From: Mycolicibacterium parafortuitum
GTDB taxonomy: Bacteria; Actinomycetota; Actinomycetes; Mycobacteriales; Mycobacteriaceae
Direction of reading: 5' to 3'
Assembly: GCF_010725485.1 (NCBI RefSeq)
Contig: NZ_AP022598.1
Coordinates: forward strand, 5,022,001 to 5,086,000
Length of the DNA: 64,000 nucleotides
The notes beneath the pieces were generated by a model. It made no database searches. It saw only the letters and a program-made list of their open reading frames with translations, and was not told where the DNA came from. Position 1 is the stretch's first letter. Every line of letters begins with the position of its first letter. Below are positions 56,479 to 64,000 of the stretch, piece after piece. The translations under genes were made by a program, and so were the position numbers.

Positions 56479-56808
56479 ATGCACGAGATGGCGATCACCC
56501 AGAGTGTCGTCGATGCCGTCTGTGAGCACGCCGCCGGGCGCCGGGTGCACGGCGTCCGGCTGGAGGTCGGCGCCCTGTGCGCGGTGGTGCCGGATTCGAT
56601 GCAGTTCTGCTTCGAGCTGGCCACCGAGGGCACCGCGGCAGCGGGCGCACGGCTGGACATCGACGTGCGCCCCGGGACCGGACACTGCCGGACCTGCGGC
56701 GACGACTTCGTCCTGGCGGACCTGATCCTGCTGTGCGGGTGCGGCAGCGCCGACATCGAGGTCACCGCCGGACGGGACATCCTGATCCGGTCGATGGAGG
56801 TGAGCTGA
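56479..56808 (+). CDS. hypA: Hydrogenase nickel incorporation protein HypA
   Basis: The 109-residue nickel chaperone starts [14 protein letters not shown]; the N-terminal Met-His-Glu is the nickel-binding motif. The zinc site is CRTC ... CGC, with the second pair spaced by one residue rather than two. It hands Ni to the large subunit together with HypB, whose ATG follows 2 bases after the hypA stop. It is the first gene of the hydrogenase operon, opposite to the DUF3046-recA group. Confidence 0.95.
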   Translation: MHEMAITQSVVDAVCEHAAGRRVHGVRLEVGALCAVVPDSMQFCFELATEGTAAAGARLDIDVRPGTGHCRTCGDDFVLADLILLCGCGSADIEVTAGRDILIRSMEVS

Positions 56809-56810
56809 CC

Positions 56811-57563
56811 ATGTGTGCGACCTGCGGCTGCGGCGACGACGGAGCGACGGTCACCGTGCCCGGCGCCCCACCCGATAACCCGCATCCGCACCACCACCCA
56901 CACCCACACACCGTCGAGCTGGAGCAGCGCGTGCTGGCCAAGAACGACGGCATCGCCGAACGCAACCGGCAATGGCTGGCGTACCGCCGGATCACCGCGC
57001 TGAACCTGACCAGTTCGCCCGGCGCGGGCAAGACCACCCTGCTGGAGCGCACCGTGCGCGAGCTGGGTGCCCGTCATCCGGTCGCCGTCATCGAGGGCGA
57101 CCAGGAGACGCTGCTGGACGCCGAACGCATCCAGGCGACAGGGGCGCCCGCCGTCCAGATCAACACCGGGGCCGGGTGTCACCTCGACGCCCAGATGATC
57201 GCCGACGGACTGGCCGCGCTCGCGCCCGCCGAGCACTCGCTACTGTTCATCGAGAATGTCGGAAACCTGGTGTGCCCGGCCATGTTCGACCTCGGCGAGC
57301 AGGCCAAGGTGGTGGTCATTTCGGTGACCGAGGGCACCGACAAACCGCTGAAGTACCCGCACATGTTCGCCGCCGCCGGCTTGGTGCTGATCAACAAATC
57401 CGATCTGCTGCCGTACGTCGATTTCGACGTCGAACGGTGCGCCCGTCATGCGAGGTCGGTCAACCCCGGCGTCGAGGTCCTGGCGGTGTCGGCCAAGACC
57501 GGGGAGGGTACGGCGGACTGGTACCGCTGGCTCGAGGCCCAGACCCGGCCGGGACCCCGTTGA
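56811..57563 (+). CDS. hypB: Hydrogenase nickel incorporation GTPase HypB
   Basis: The 250-residue GTPase starts [11 protein letters not shown], which contains the N-terminal high-affinity metal-binding CxxCGC. A His-rich stretch (HPHHHPHPH) follows and may store nickel. The G domain has [12 protein letters not shown] (P-loop), [24 protein letters not shown] (metal site Cys/His) and [12 protein letters not shown]. It works with HypA in Ni insertion. Confidence 0.97.
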   Translation: MCATCGCGDDGATVTVPGAPPDNPHPHHHPHPHTVELEQRVLAKNDGIAERNRQWLAYRRITALNLTSSPGAGKTTLLERTVRELGARHPVAVIEGDQETLLDAERIQATGAPAVQINTGAGCHLDAQMIADGLAALAPAEHSLLFIENVGNLVCPAMFDLGEQAKVVVISVTEGTDKPLKYPHMFAAAGLVLINKSDLLPYVDFDVERCARHARSVNPGVEVLAVSAKTGEGTADWYRWLEAQTRPGPR

Positions 57564-57670
57564 CAACCGACATCGGAAGCGAGTAAACCGAACTCAGCGG
57601 CGCGCAAGTGGGCCGAGCGTCGACTCCGGCGCCGCAGGGGCCTCAGCCCGGCCCCGGAGAGCTGTGGCAC

Positions 57671-58726
57671 ATGCCGACCGAGGCAGCAGTCAAAGCAGAA
57701 GAGACGTTGATCCACATTCTGTGGATCAACGCCGGTTTGAGTTGTGACGGCGATTCGGTGGCGCTGACTGCCGCCACCCTCCCGAGCATCGAGGAGATCG
57801 CGCTCGGCGCGCTCCCGGGTCTGCCCAGGGTCGCCATCCACTGGCCCCTGATCGACTTCGAATGCGGACCCAACGGCGGCGCCGACGATTTCCTCGAGTG
57901 GTTCTTCAAGGCCGACAGAGGCGAACTGGAGCCGTTCGTGCTGGTCGTCGAGGGTTCCATCCCCAACGAGAAGATCAAGGACGAAGGCTACTGGTGCGGC
58001 TTCGGTAACGACCCCGCCACCGGCCAGCCCATCACCACCAGCGAGTGGCTGGACCGGCTCACGCCGAAGGCCACCATCGTGGTCGCGGCGGGGACGTGCG
58101 CGACCTACGGCGGCATCCACGCGATGGCGGGCAACCCCACCGGCGCGATGGGCGTGCCCGACTACCTCGGCTGGAACTGGAAGTCCAAGGCCGGTGTCCC
58201 GATCGTGTGCGTGCCTGGTTGTCCGGTGCAGCCGGACAACCTGTCGGAGACGCTGACCTACCTGCTCTACATGGCCACCGACCAGGCGCCGATGATCCCG
58301 CTCGACGACGCGTTGCGGCCCAAGTGGCTGTTCGGGGCGACGGTCCACGAGGGCTGCGACCGCGGCGGCTACTACGAACAGGGCGACTTCGCCACCGAGT
58401 ATGGATCGCCGAAGTGCATCGTGAAACTGGGATGCTGGGGCCCGGTCGTGAAATGCAATGTGACCAAACGCGGTTGGATGGACGGCGTCGGCGGGTGTCC
58501 GAACGTCGGCGGTATCTGCATCGGCTGCACCATGCCCGGCTTCCCGGACAAGTTCATGCCGTTCATGGACGAACCGCCCGGCGGCAAGCTGTCGTCCACG
58601 GGCTCCGAGCTCTACGGCTCGGTGATCCGTACCCTGCGCCACATCACCGGCCGCACGCTCGACAAGGAGCCCCACTGGCGGCGCCGGGGCACAGAGCTGG
58701 CCACCGGAGTCACCCGCACCTGGTGA
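57671..58726 (+). CDS. hhyS: [NiFe]-hydrogenase small subunit, actinobacterial group 1h (Hhy) type
   Basis: The 351-residue electron-transfer subunit starts at the ATG at 57671, 10 bases after GGAGA; a GTG at 57608 would add 21 residues. There is no Tat signal, so the enzyme faces the cytoplasm. Cluster ligands are visible: LSCDGDS (Cys25, with Asp28 in place of the second Cys of the proximal-cluster motif), GTCATYGG, VPGCPVQPDN, the medial/distal set HEGCDRGGYYEQG, KLGCWGPVVKCN and GGCPNVGGICIGCTMPGFPDKFMPF. The sequence closely resembles the high-affinity Hhy enzymes. Confidence 0.93.
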   Translation: MPTEAAVKAEETLIHILWINAGLSCDGDSVALTAATLPSIEEIALGALPGLPRVAIHWPLIDFECGPNGGADDFLEWFFKADRGELEPFVLVVEGSIPNEKIKDEGYWCGFGNDPATGQPITTSEWLDRLTPKATIVVAAGTCATYGGIHAMAGNPTGAMGVPDYLGWNWKSKAGVPIVCVPGCPVQPDNLSETLTYLLYMATDQAPMIPLDDALRPKWLFGATVHEGCDRGGYYEQGDFATEYGSPKCIVKLGCWGPVVKCNVTKRGWMDGVGGCPNVGGICIGCTMPGFPDKFMPFMDEPPGGKLSSTGSELYGSVIRTLRHITGRTLDKEPHWRRRGTELATGVTRTW

Positions 58727-58794
58727 CTGCGGCGGCCTCGTACGTCGCCACAAGTGTTGCACCGCTGAGCATCACAGGAGAAAGAAGAAGGCCG

Positions 58795-60591
58795 ATGACC
58801 ACGACCACGCCCAAACCGTCCTCTGCAGGGCGCGACCCAGGCCAGCTCGTGGAGATGGCGTGGGATCCGATCACCCGGATCGTCGGTAGTCTCGGCATCT
58901 ACACCAAGATCGACTTCGAGAACCGGGAAGTGGTGGAGTGCCACAGCACGTCGTCGATCTTCCGCGGCTACTCGATCTTCATGAAGGGCAAGGATCCGCG
59001 CGACGCGCACTTCATCACCAGCCGCATCTGCGGTATCTGCGGGGACAACCACGCGACCTGCTCGTGTTACGCGCAGAACATGGCCTACGGCGTGCAGCCG
59101 CCGCACCTGGGCGAGTGGTTGATCAATCTTGGTGAAGCTGCGGAATACATGTTCGACCACAACATCTTCCAGGAGAATCTGGTCGCCGTCGACTACTGCG
59201 AGAAGATGGTCGCCGAGACCAATCCCAGCGTGCTGGCCAAGGCCGAGAACACCGCCGCGCCGCACGCCGACACGCACGGCCACCGCACGATCGCCGACAT
59301 CATGCGGGCGCTCAACCCGTTCACCGGGGAGTTCTACCGGGAGGCACTTCAGGTCAGCCGGCTGACCCGGGAGATGTTCTGTCTCATGGAAGGCCGCCAC
59401 GTCCACCCGTCGACGCTGTACCCGGGCGGGGTCGGCACCGTGGCGACCGTCCAGTTGATGACCGACTACATGACGCGGTTGATGCGCTACGTCGAGTTCA
59501 TGAAGAAGGTCGTGCCGATGCACGACGACCTGTTCGATTTCTTCTACGAGGCGCTGCCCGGATACGAACAGGTGGGCCTGCGCCGCACCCTGCTGGGTTG
59601 CTGGGGGTCGTTCCAGGATCCCGAGGTATGCAACTTCTCGTACCGCGACATGGAGGCCTGGGGCCGCAAGATGTTCGTGACCCCCGGTGTGGTGGTCGAC
59701 GGCAAACTGGTCACCACCTCGTTGGTGGACATCAATCTCGGTATCCGGATCTTGTTGGGGCACAGCTTCTATGAGGACTGGACCGACCAGGAGATGTTCG
59801 TCAAGACCGATCCGCTGGGCAACCCGGTGGACCGCCGCCACCCGTGGAACCAGCACACCAATCCCAAACCGCAGAAGCGGGACTTCGACGACGGCTACAG
59901 CTGGGTGATGTCGCCGCGGTGGTTCGACGGCAAGGACAACCTGGCGCTGGACACCGGCGGCGGCGCGCTGGCCCGGATGTGGTCGACGGCGCTGGCCGGG
60001 CTCGTCGACATCGGGTACGTGAAGTCGACCGGCCGCAGCGTCCAGATCAACCTGCCCAAGACCGCGCTGAAGGGACCGGTGGAGTTCGAGTGGACCATCC
60101 CGGTGCACGGCAGCAACACCTTGGAACGCAATCGGGCCCGCACCTACTTCCAGGCCTACGCCGCGGCGTGCGCGCTGCATTTCGCGGAGAAGGCGCTCGT
60201 CGAGATCCGGGCGGGACGGACCAAGACGTGGGAGCGTTTCGAGGTGCCCGACGAGGGCATCGGCTGCGGCTTCACCGAGGCGGTGCGCGGGGTGCTCTCG
60301 CACCACATGGTGATCCGCGACGGCAAGATCGCCAACTACCACCCCTATCCGCCGACGCCGTGGAACGCCAGCCCGCGGGACAGCTACGGCACGCCGGGCC
60401 CGTACGAGGACGCGGTGCAGGGCCTGCCGATCTTCGAAGAGAACGACCGAGATCACTTCAAGGGCATCGACATCATGCGCACGGTGCGCAGTTTCGACCC
60501 GTGCCTGCCGTGCGGGGTGCACATGTACCTCGGCGGGGGAAAGGAACTGGACCTGCTGCACTCCCCCACCCAGTCGGTGACCGGGGAATAG
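58795..60591 (+). CDS. hhyL: [NiFe]-hydrogenase large subunit, actinobacterial group 1h (Hhy) type
   Basis: The 598-residue catalytic subunit carries the Ni-Fe(CN)2CO site. The L1 motif is RICGICGDNHATCS (Cys79, Cys82) and the L2 motif is DPCLPCGVH (Cys570, Cys573, His576), followed by a 22-residue C-terminal extension expected to be removed after Ni insertion. GEAAEYMFDHNIFQENLVAVDYCEKM is typical of group 1h. AGGAGAAAGAAGAAGG precedes the ATG. By family knowledge these enzymes oxidise H2 at atmospheric levels and feed electrons to respiration. Confidence 0.94.
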   Translation: MTTTTPKPSSAGRDPGQLVEMAWDPITRIVGSLGIYTKIDFENREVVECHSTSSIFRGYSIFMKGKDPRDAHFITSRICGICGDNHATCSCYAQNMAYGVQPPHLGEWLINLGEAAEYMFDHNIFQENLVAVDYCEKMVAETNPSVLAKAENTAAPHADTHGHRTIADIMRALNPFTGEFYREALQVSRLTREMFCLMEGRHVHPSTLYPGGVGTVATVQLMTDYMTRLMRYVEFMKKVVPMHDDLFDFFYEALPGYEQVGLRRTLLGCWGSFQDPEVCNFSYRDMEAWGRKMFVTPGVVVDGKLVTTSLVDINLGIRILLGHSFYEDWTDQEMFVKTDPLGNPVDRRHPWNQHTNPKPQKRDFDDGYSWVMSPRWFDGKDNLALDTGGGALARMWSTALAGLVDIGYVKSTGRSVQINLPKTALKGPVEFEWTIPVHGSNTLERNRARTYFQAYAAACALHFAEKALVEIRAGRTKTWERFEVPDEGIGCGFTEAVRGVLSHHMVIRDGKIANYHPYPPTPWNASPRDSYGTPGPYEDAVQGLPIFEENDRDHFKGIDIMRTVRSFDPCLPCGVHMYLGGGKELDLLHSPTQSVTGE

Positions 60592-60594
60592 CGC

Positions 60595-61488
60595 ATGGCC
60601 CCGCCGACGCCGCGACACGACGACGGCCGGTGGCGCGCGGCCGGCGAGCGCATGGAGACGCTGATCGACGGGATCGGGGCGAGCGGGGCGGCGGCGCGGG
60701 AGCGCGCGGAGGACCTGGTCCGGGAGATGACCGACCTGTACGGCGCCGCGCTCGAGCGGATGACCGACCTGGCAATGACCGCGGAACCCGAACTGGCGCA
60801 GGCGTTCGCCGACGACGAGCTGGTCGCCAGCCTGTTGCTCGTGCACGGCCTGCATCCGCACGGCGTCGAGCGTCGGGTCGCCGACGCGCTCGCGGGTGTG
60901 CGGCCGTATCTGGGCTCCCACGGCGGGGACGTCTGTCTGCTCGGGGTTTCCGACGGGGTGGTGCGGTTGCAACTGCTGGGCAGTTGCAAGAGCTGTCCGT
61001 CCTCCTCGGTGACGCTGGAACTGGCGGTCCAGGCCGCCGTCCGCGCGGCGGCGCCGGACATCGAGTCGATCGAGGTCGTGGCGGCCGAGCCCGAGCCCGA
61101 GCCGGCATCGGCGACGATCCCGGCGGATTCCCTGATGAGCCGGGTGCGCACGGTCTCCGCGCCGGCACGGTGGATTCCGGTTCCGCAACTGGCCGAGCTC
61201 GCCGAGGGCGAGGTCGGCGGGTTCCTCGTCGCGGACACACCGGCGCTGGCCTGCCGGGTCGGCGGGGCGGTGTTCGCCTACCGCGACCGGTGCCCGGCCT
61301 GCGCCGGTTCGCTGGCCGGGGCGGGGCTGATCGGGCCGGTGCTGCGCTGTGGCCGCTGCATGGCCGGATTCGACGTGGTGCACGCCGGTTGCGGCGTAGG
61401 CGGCGACGGGCATCTGCAGCCCATCCCGGTCCTGGAACGCGACGGCGTGCTCTGCCTGGCAGTGCCCGCGTCCGCGGAGGTGGTCTGA
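60595..61488 (+). CDS. NifU-domain / Rieske-like fusion protein of the hydrogenase operon
   Basis: The 297-residue protein has three parts. The first is a helical N-terminus (1-95). The second is a NifU C-terminal-like domain (about 95-160) with GSCKSCPSSSVTLELAVQ, whose CxxC pair can hold a 4Fe-4S cluster. The third is a Rieske-fold domain (about 195-290) with DRCPACAGSLAGAGLIGPVLRCGRCMAGFDV. The Rieske His ligands are replaced, leaving a four-Cys set (CPAC, CGRC), so a rubredoxin-like or zinc site is possible. It starts 3 bases after hhyL and is likely an electron-transfer or cluster-assembly partner. Confidence 0.85.
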   Translation: MAPPTPRHDDGRWRAAGERMETLIDGIGASGAAARERAEDLVREMTDLYGAALERMTDLAMTAEPELAQAFADDELVASLLLVHGLHPHGVERRVADALAGVRPYLGSHGGDVCLLGVSDGVVRLQLLGSCKSCPSSSVTLELAVQAAVRAAAPDIESIEVVAAEPEPEPASATIPADSLMSRVRTVSAPARWIPVPQLAELAEGEVGGFLVADTPALACRVGGAVFAYRDRCPACAGSLAGAGLIGPVLRCGRCMAGFDVVHAGCGVGGDGHLQPIPVLERDGVLCLAVPASAEVV

Positions 61489-62117
61489 TGCCAGGGACGT
61501 TCGACGTGCTGACCCGCATCCGAGCCGACCGGCCCGCCGAGCAACCCGCCGGTGAGCTTTGCGAGATGTGCGCCGAACAGGTAGGCGCCGAACACGGGCA
61601 TGTGGTCGACATCGACGGCAGACGGCTGATGTGCGTCTGCCGGGGCTGCTATCTGTTGTTCACCGACGCGACCGCGACGTTGCGGTATCGCGCCGTGCCG
61701 GACCGCTATCTGGTCTTCCCGGAGTTCGCGTTGGACCGGGCGCTGTGGGAAAGCCTGCAGATTCCGGTCGGCCTGGCGTTCTTCCTGCACAACTCCGCAC
61801 TGGGCCGCACGGTCGCGCTCTACCCCGGGCCGGCGGGCGCCACCGAGTCGGAGCTGGATCTGCAGGCGTGGAACGATGTTCGCGCCGCCGACCCCCGGGT
61901 CGACACTCTGGCCGCCGACACCGAAGCGGTGCTGGTGCGCACCGACGCGCCGCCGGCGCCGCGCGGGTACCTCGTCCCGGTCGACGCCTGCTACGAGTTC
62001 GTCGGACGGCTGCGCACGCTGTGGAAGGGATTCGACGGCGGTCAGGAGGCCCGGGATTTCGTCGACGGGTTCTTCACCCTCCTCGACGAACGCGCCGCGG
62101 TGGTGCCACGCCCATGA
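61488..62117 (+). CDS. DUF5947 family hydrogenase-associated protein
   Basis: The 209-residue protein's ATG shares one base with the previous TGA (TGATG). The N-terminal part has CEMCAEQVGAEHGHVVDIDGRRLMCVCRGCYLLF, a Cys-rich metal or cluster site (CxxC...CxCxxC). The rest is alpha/beta with RYLVFPEFALDRALWESLQIPVGLAFFLHNS. The family occurs next to group 1h and related hydrogenases. Its precise role in maturation or electron transfer is unknown. Confidence 0.85.
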   Translation: MPGTFDVLTRIRADRPAEQPAGELCEMCAEQVGAEHGHVVDIDGRRLMCVCRGCYLLFTDATATLRYRAVPDRYLVFPEFALDRALWESLQIPVGLAFFLHNSALGRTVALYPGPAGATESELDLQAWNDVRAADPRVDTLAADTEAVLVRTDAPPAPRGYLVPVDACYEFVGRLRTLWKGFDGGQEARDFVDGFFTLLDERAAVVPRP

Positions 62118-62752
62118 CCGAGGTGCATTTCAGCGTCGTCGACATCGCCCCGGAACCCTATGCGGTGACACCGGTCCTGACCGCCCGCATCGCCATCTCC
62201 GCCGACGGCCCCGATCCAGTGCACGCCGTCGCGCTGCGCTGTCAGGTCCGGATAGAACCGCTGCGGCGCAGCTACTCTGAGGCCGAGGCGGACGGGCTGA
62301 CCGATCTGTTCGGCACCCGCGACCGTTGGGCGGCGACTCAGCAGACGTTCCTGTGGCAGCACACGTCGGCGGTGGTGCCCGGGTTCAGCGGGGACACCGT
62401 CGCCGAACTGCCGCTGGAATGCACCTACGACTTCGAGGTCAAGGCGGCCAAGTATCTGCTCGCCCTCGACGGGGGCACGGTGCCGCTGCGATTCCTGTTC
62501 AGCGGCACAGTATTCGGGCGGGGCAGCCAGAACTTCAGCGTCCAGCAGGTGCCGTGGGACCGGGAGCAGCGTTTCGACATGCCGGTAGCGGTGTGGCGTG
62601 ATCTCATCCGGCTGCACTACCCCGGCACCGGGTGGGTGCGCCTGACCCGGGAGGCCATCGACGCGCTGGCCGCCTACCGCTCCGCACGCGGACTGCTCGG
62701 CTTCGACGACGCGATCACCGAACTGCTCGCCTCGGCCGCGGAACTGCGATGA
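62114..62752 (+). CDS. DUF6084 family hydrogenase-associated protein
   Basis: The 212-residue protein overlaps the preceding gene by 4 bases (ATGA). It starts MTEVHFSVVDIAPEPYAVTPVLTARIAI and is beta-rich (LRCQVRIEPLRRSYSEAEADGLTDLFG, LECTYDFEVKAAKYLLALDGGTVPLRFLFSGTVF). No catalytic or cluster-binding residues are evident. It recurs with DUF5947 in actinobacterial hydrogenase operons, so an assembly or structural role is inferred. Confidence 0.83.
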   Translation: MTEVHFSVVDIAPEPYAVTPVLTARIAISADGPDPVHAVALRCQVRIEPLRRSYSEAEADGLTDLFGTRDRWAATQQTFLWQHTSAVVPGFSGDTVAELPLECTYDFEVKAAKYLLALDGGTVPLRFLFSGTVFGRGSQNFSVQQVPWDREQRFDMPVAVWRDLIRLHYPGTGWVRLTREAIDALAAYRSARGLLGFDDAITELLASAAELR

Positions 62753-64000
62753 ACACCGGATGGGAACGCGCCCGTGCCGTCGCAGACGCCGTGCTCTACG
62801 AGGGCTACCTGCTCTACCCCTACCGCGCCACCTCAGACAAGAACCGATCCCGTTGGCAATTCGGCGTTCTCGGCCCGCCCGGGGCCGAACAGGCCGGGCT
62901 CGGCGAGAACGCGTCGCTGAGTGCGCAGATCCTCATCGAGCGCAACGGTGAGCCGCGGCTGTCCGGGGTGGTGCGCTTCCTGCAGCTGCAACACCGCGCC
63001 GCACAGCGATACGCCGACGGCCGCCACCACGATGTGGAGGAGCTGCGGGCCGGCGCGCACCGGTGGCTGAGTTGGGACGAGGCGGTCGAATGCGAGATCA
63101 CCCTCGATGCCGCGCCGGTGACGGGCCCTCCTCGCACCGTGGACATCTCGGTGCCGGGGGGCACCGATGTCGAAACCGTCACCGGTGGCAGGCTGGTACG
63201 GCAGCGCCGCGCGCTGCACGGACGGCTGGTCCTGAGCGCCGAACCCGACGAGTCCGCAGAAGGTCTGTTGCGACTGAACGTCGAGGTGCACAACACCGCG
63301 GCCACGGCGACCGACCGGGCCGAGGCCATCGCGACCTCGCTGATCGGGACGCATCTGCTGCTGGAGGTCACCGGCGGCGAATTCGTCTCGCTGCTGGAAC
63401 CGCCCGACGAGGCTGCCGGCGCGGCCGCGCGGTGCCGTCAGCACCGGTGCTTCCCGGTCCTGGCCGGCCCACCCGGTGACCACCGCCTGGTGCTGGTCTC
63501 ACCGATCATCCTCTACGACCATCCCGAGATCGCCGAACAGAGCCGCGGCGAGCTCTACGACTCCTGCGAGATCGACGAGATCCTGACCTTACGGGTGATG
63601 ACGATGACCGACCAGGAGAAGGCGCAGGCCCGCGCGACCGATCCACTGGCGGCCCGGATCATCGACCGCTGCGACGCGATGTCGCCCGAGGCGATGCTCG
63701 AGCTGCACGGCGTGCTGCGCGATCCGCACGCCGAGGCGCCGTCGCCGATCCCGGAGATCCCCGCGGGCACGGACTGGTGGGATCCGGAGGCCGACAACGC
63801 CGTTCGTCCTGAACTGGACTCGGTACTGGTCGACGGCACCCGGGTGGCCCGGGGCAGCCGGGTCCGGCTGCACCCGTCGCGCCGCGCCGACGCCCAGGAC
63901 CTCTTCTACGCCGACCGGACCGCGCGGGTGGCCTCGGTGCACGCCGACGTCGACGGCGGCACCCACATCGGCGTCATCCTCGACGACGACCCGGCCGCCG
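62749..64000 (+). CDS. Hydrogenase-operon protein of unknown function, 3' end outside window
   Basis: The reading frame is open from the ATG at 62749 (overlapping the DUF6084 stop by 4 bases) to the window end, giving 417 or more residues. It starts MNTGWERARAVADAVLYEGYLLYPYRA. A beta-rich first half contains GVVRFLQLQHRAAQRYADGRHHDVEELRAG. The middle has LVSPIILYDHPEIAEQSRGELYDSCEIDEILTLRVMTMTDQEKAQARATDP, and the last visible part is a small beta domain (VLVDGTRVARGSRVRLHPSRRADAQDLFYADRTARVASVHADVDG). The family is not recognised by me beyond its constant place in these operons. Confidence 0.82.
   Translation, partial: MNTGWERARAVADAVLYEGYLLYPYRATSDKNRSRWQFGVLGPPGAEQAGLGENASLSAQILIERNGEPRLSGVVRFLQLQHRAAQRYADGRHHDVEELRAGAHRWLSWDEAVECEITLDAAPVTGPPRTVDISVPGGTDVETVTGGRLVRQRRALHGRLVLSAEPDESAEGLLRLNVEVHNTAATATDRAEAIATSLIGTHLLLEVTGGEFVSLLEPPDEAAGAAARCRQHRCFPVLAGPPGDHRLVLVSPIILYDHPEIAEQSRGELYDSCEIDEILTLRVMTMTDQEKAQARATDPLAARIIDRCDAMSPEAMLELHGVLRDPHAEAPSPIPEIPAGTDWWDPEADNAVRPELDSVLVDGTRVARGSRVRLHPSRRADAQDLFYADRTARVASVHADVDGGTHIGVILDDDPAA

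Noticed and set aside
57608..57670. Using the upstream GTG as start of the hydrogenase small subunit
   Set aside because: The added residues are Pro/Gly-rich and not family-like, and a better-spaced GGAGA precedes the ATG at 57671.
58612..61413. A 933-codon open frame on the minus strand opposite the hydrogenase genes
   Set aside because: Rich in His, Arg, Gln and Val with no domain pattern, and lying exactly opposite well-supported genes. Typical GC-rich shadow frame.

Overview
The window is a roughly 64 kb, GC-rich, gene-dense chromosomal segment from a mycobacterium. It is probably a fast-growing environmental Mycolicibacterium-type species rather than a member of the tuberculosis complex. 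The backbone follows the Mycobacterium tuberculosis Rv2677c-Rv2738c order (hemY-hemE ... dxs ... ceoB-ceoC ... dut ... suhB-ppgK-sigA ... sigB-ideR ... nrdR-chiZ/lexA ... hflX-dapF-miaA ... miaB ... recX-recA). It differs by having an intein-free recA and several blocks that M. tuberculosis lacks here: nhaA, an O-methyltransferase, a cytoplasmic molybdopterin oxidoreductase, a glutamate-type ABC transporter and a [NiFe]-hydrogenase operon. All assignments come from reading the sequence and from general family knowledge; no database search was run.

Layout. 1-9.8 kb: haem and isoprenoid synthesis (hemY, hemE, dxs), a DUF3000 protein, an RNase D-like exonuclease, two alpha/beta hydrolases, NhaA and a TRAM-type RNA methyltransferase. 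9.8-19 kb: potassium and amino-acid transport (APC permease, CeoB, CeoC), small conserved actinobacterial proteins, dUTPase, the envelope protein Cei and SuhB. 19-28 kb: polyphosphate glucokinase, then the housekeeping sigma factor SigA, its paralogue SigB and the iron regulator IdeR, with accessory genes between them. 28-37 kb: DUF4192, a lipoprotein serine protease, PAC2, alpha/beta hydrolase, PhzF, NrdR, and the SOS pair chiZ/lexA, then a large LGFP-repeat envelope protein. 37-50 kb: molybdoenzyme, DEAD-box helicase, HflX, DapF, MiaA, a DMT transporter, a DUF349 protein and MiaB. 50-56.3 kb: glutamate-type ABC transporter, two small membrane proteins, RecX, RecA, OsmC and DUF3046. 56.4-64 kb: hypA, hypB, hydrogenase small and large subunits and four translationally coupled accessory genes, the last running off the window.

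Regulation visible in the DNA: LexA boxes in the chiZ-lexA intergenic region and in front of recA, a PafBC-type (RecA-independent) promoter in front of recA, an ECF-sigma promoter in front of sigB, a strong intrinsic terminator after sigB, a near-ideal CRP operator between the DUF4193 gene and cei, and two perfect palindromes in front of hypA. The DNA-damage genes (lexA, chiZ, recA, recX) and the general and stress sigma factors therefore lie in one neighbourhood. The hydrogenase operon looks like the actinobacterial high-affinity H2-oxidising type (group 1h, Hhy), which supports persistence on atmospheric H2.

There is no rRNA, tRNA, insertion sequence, prophage or CRISPR array that I can recognise, and no gene-free stretch longer than about 250 bases. 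Long antisense open frames opposite GC-rich genes were treated as shadows.
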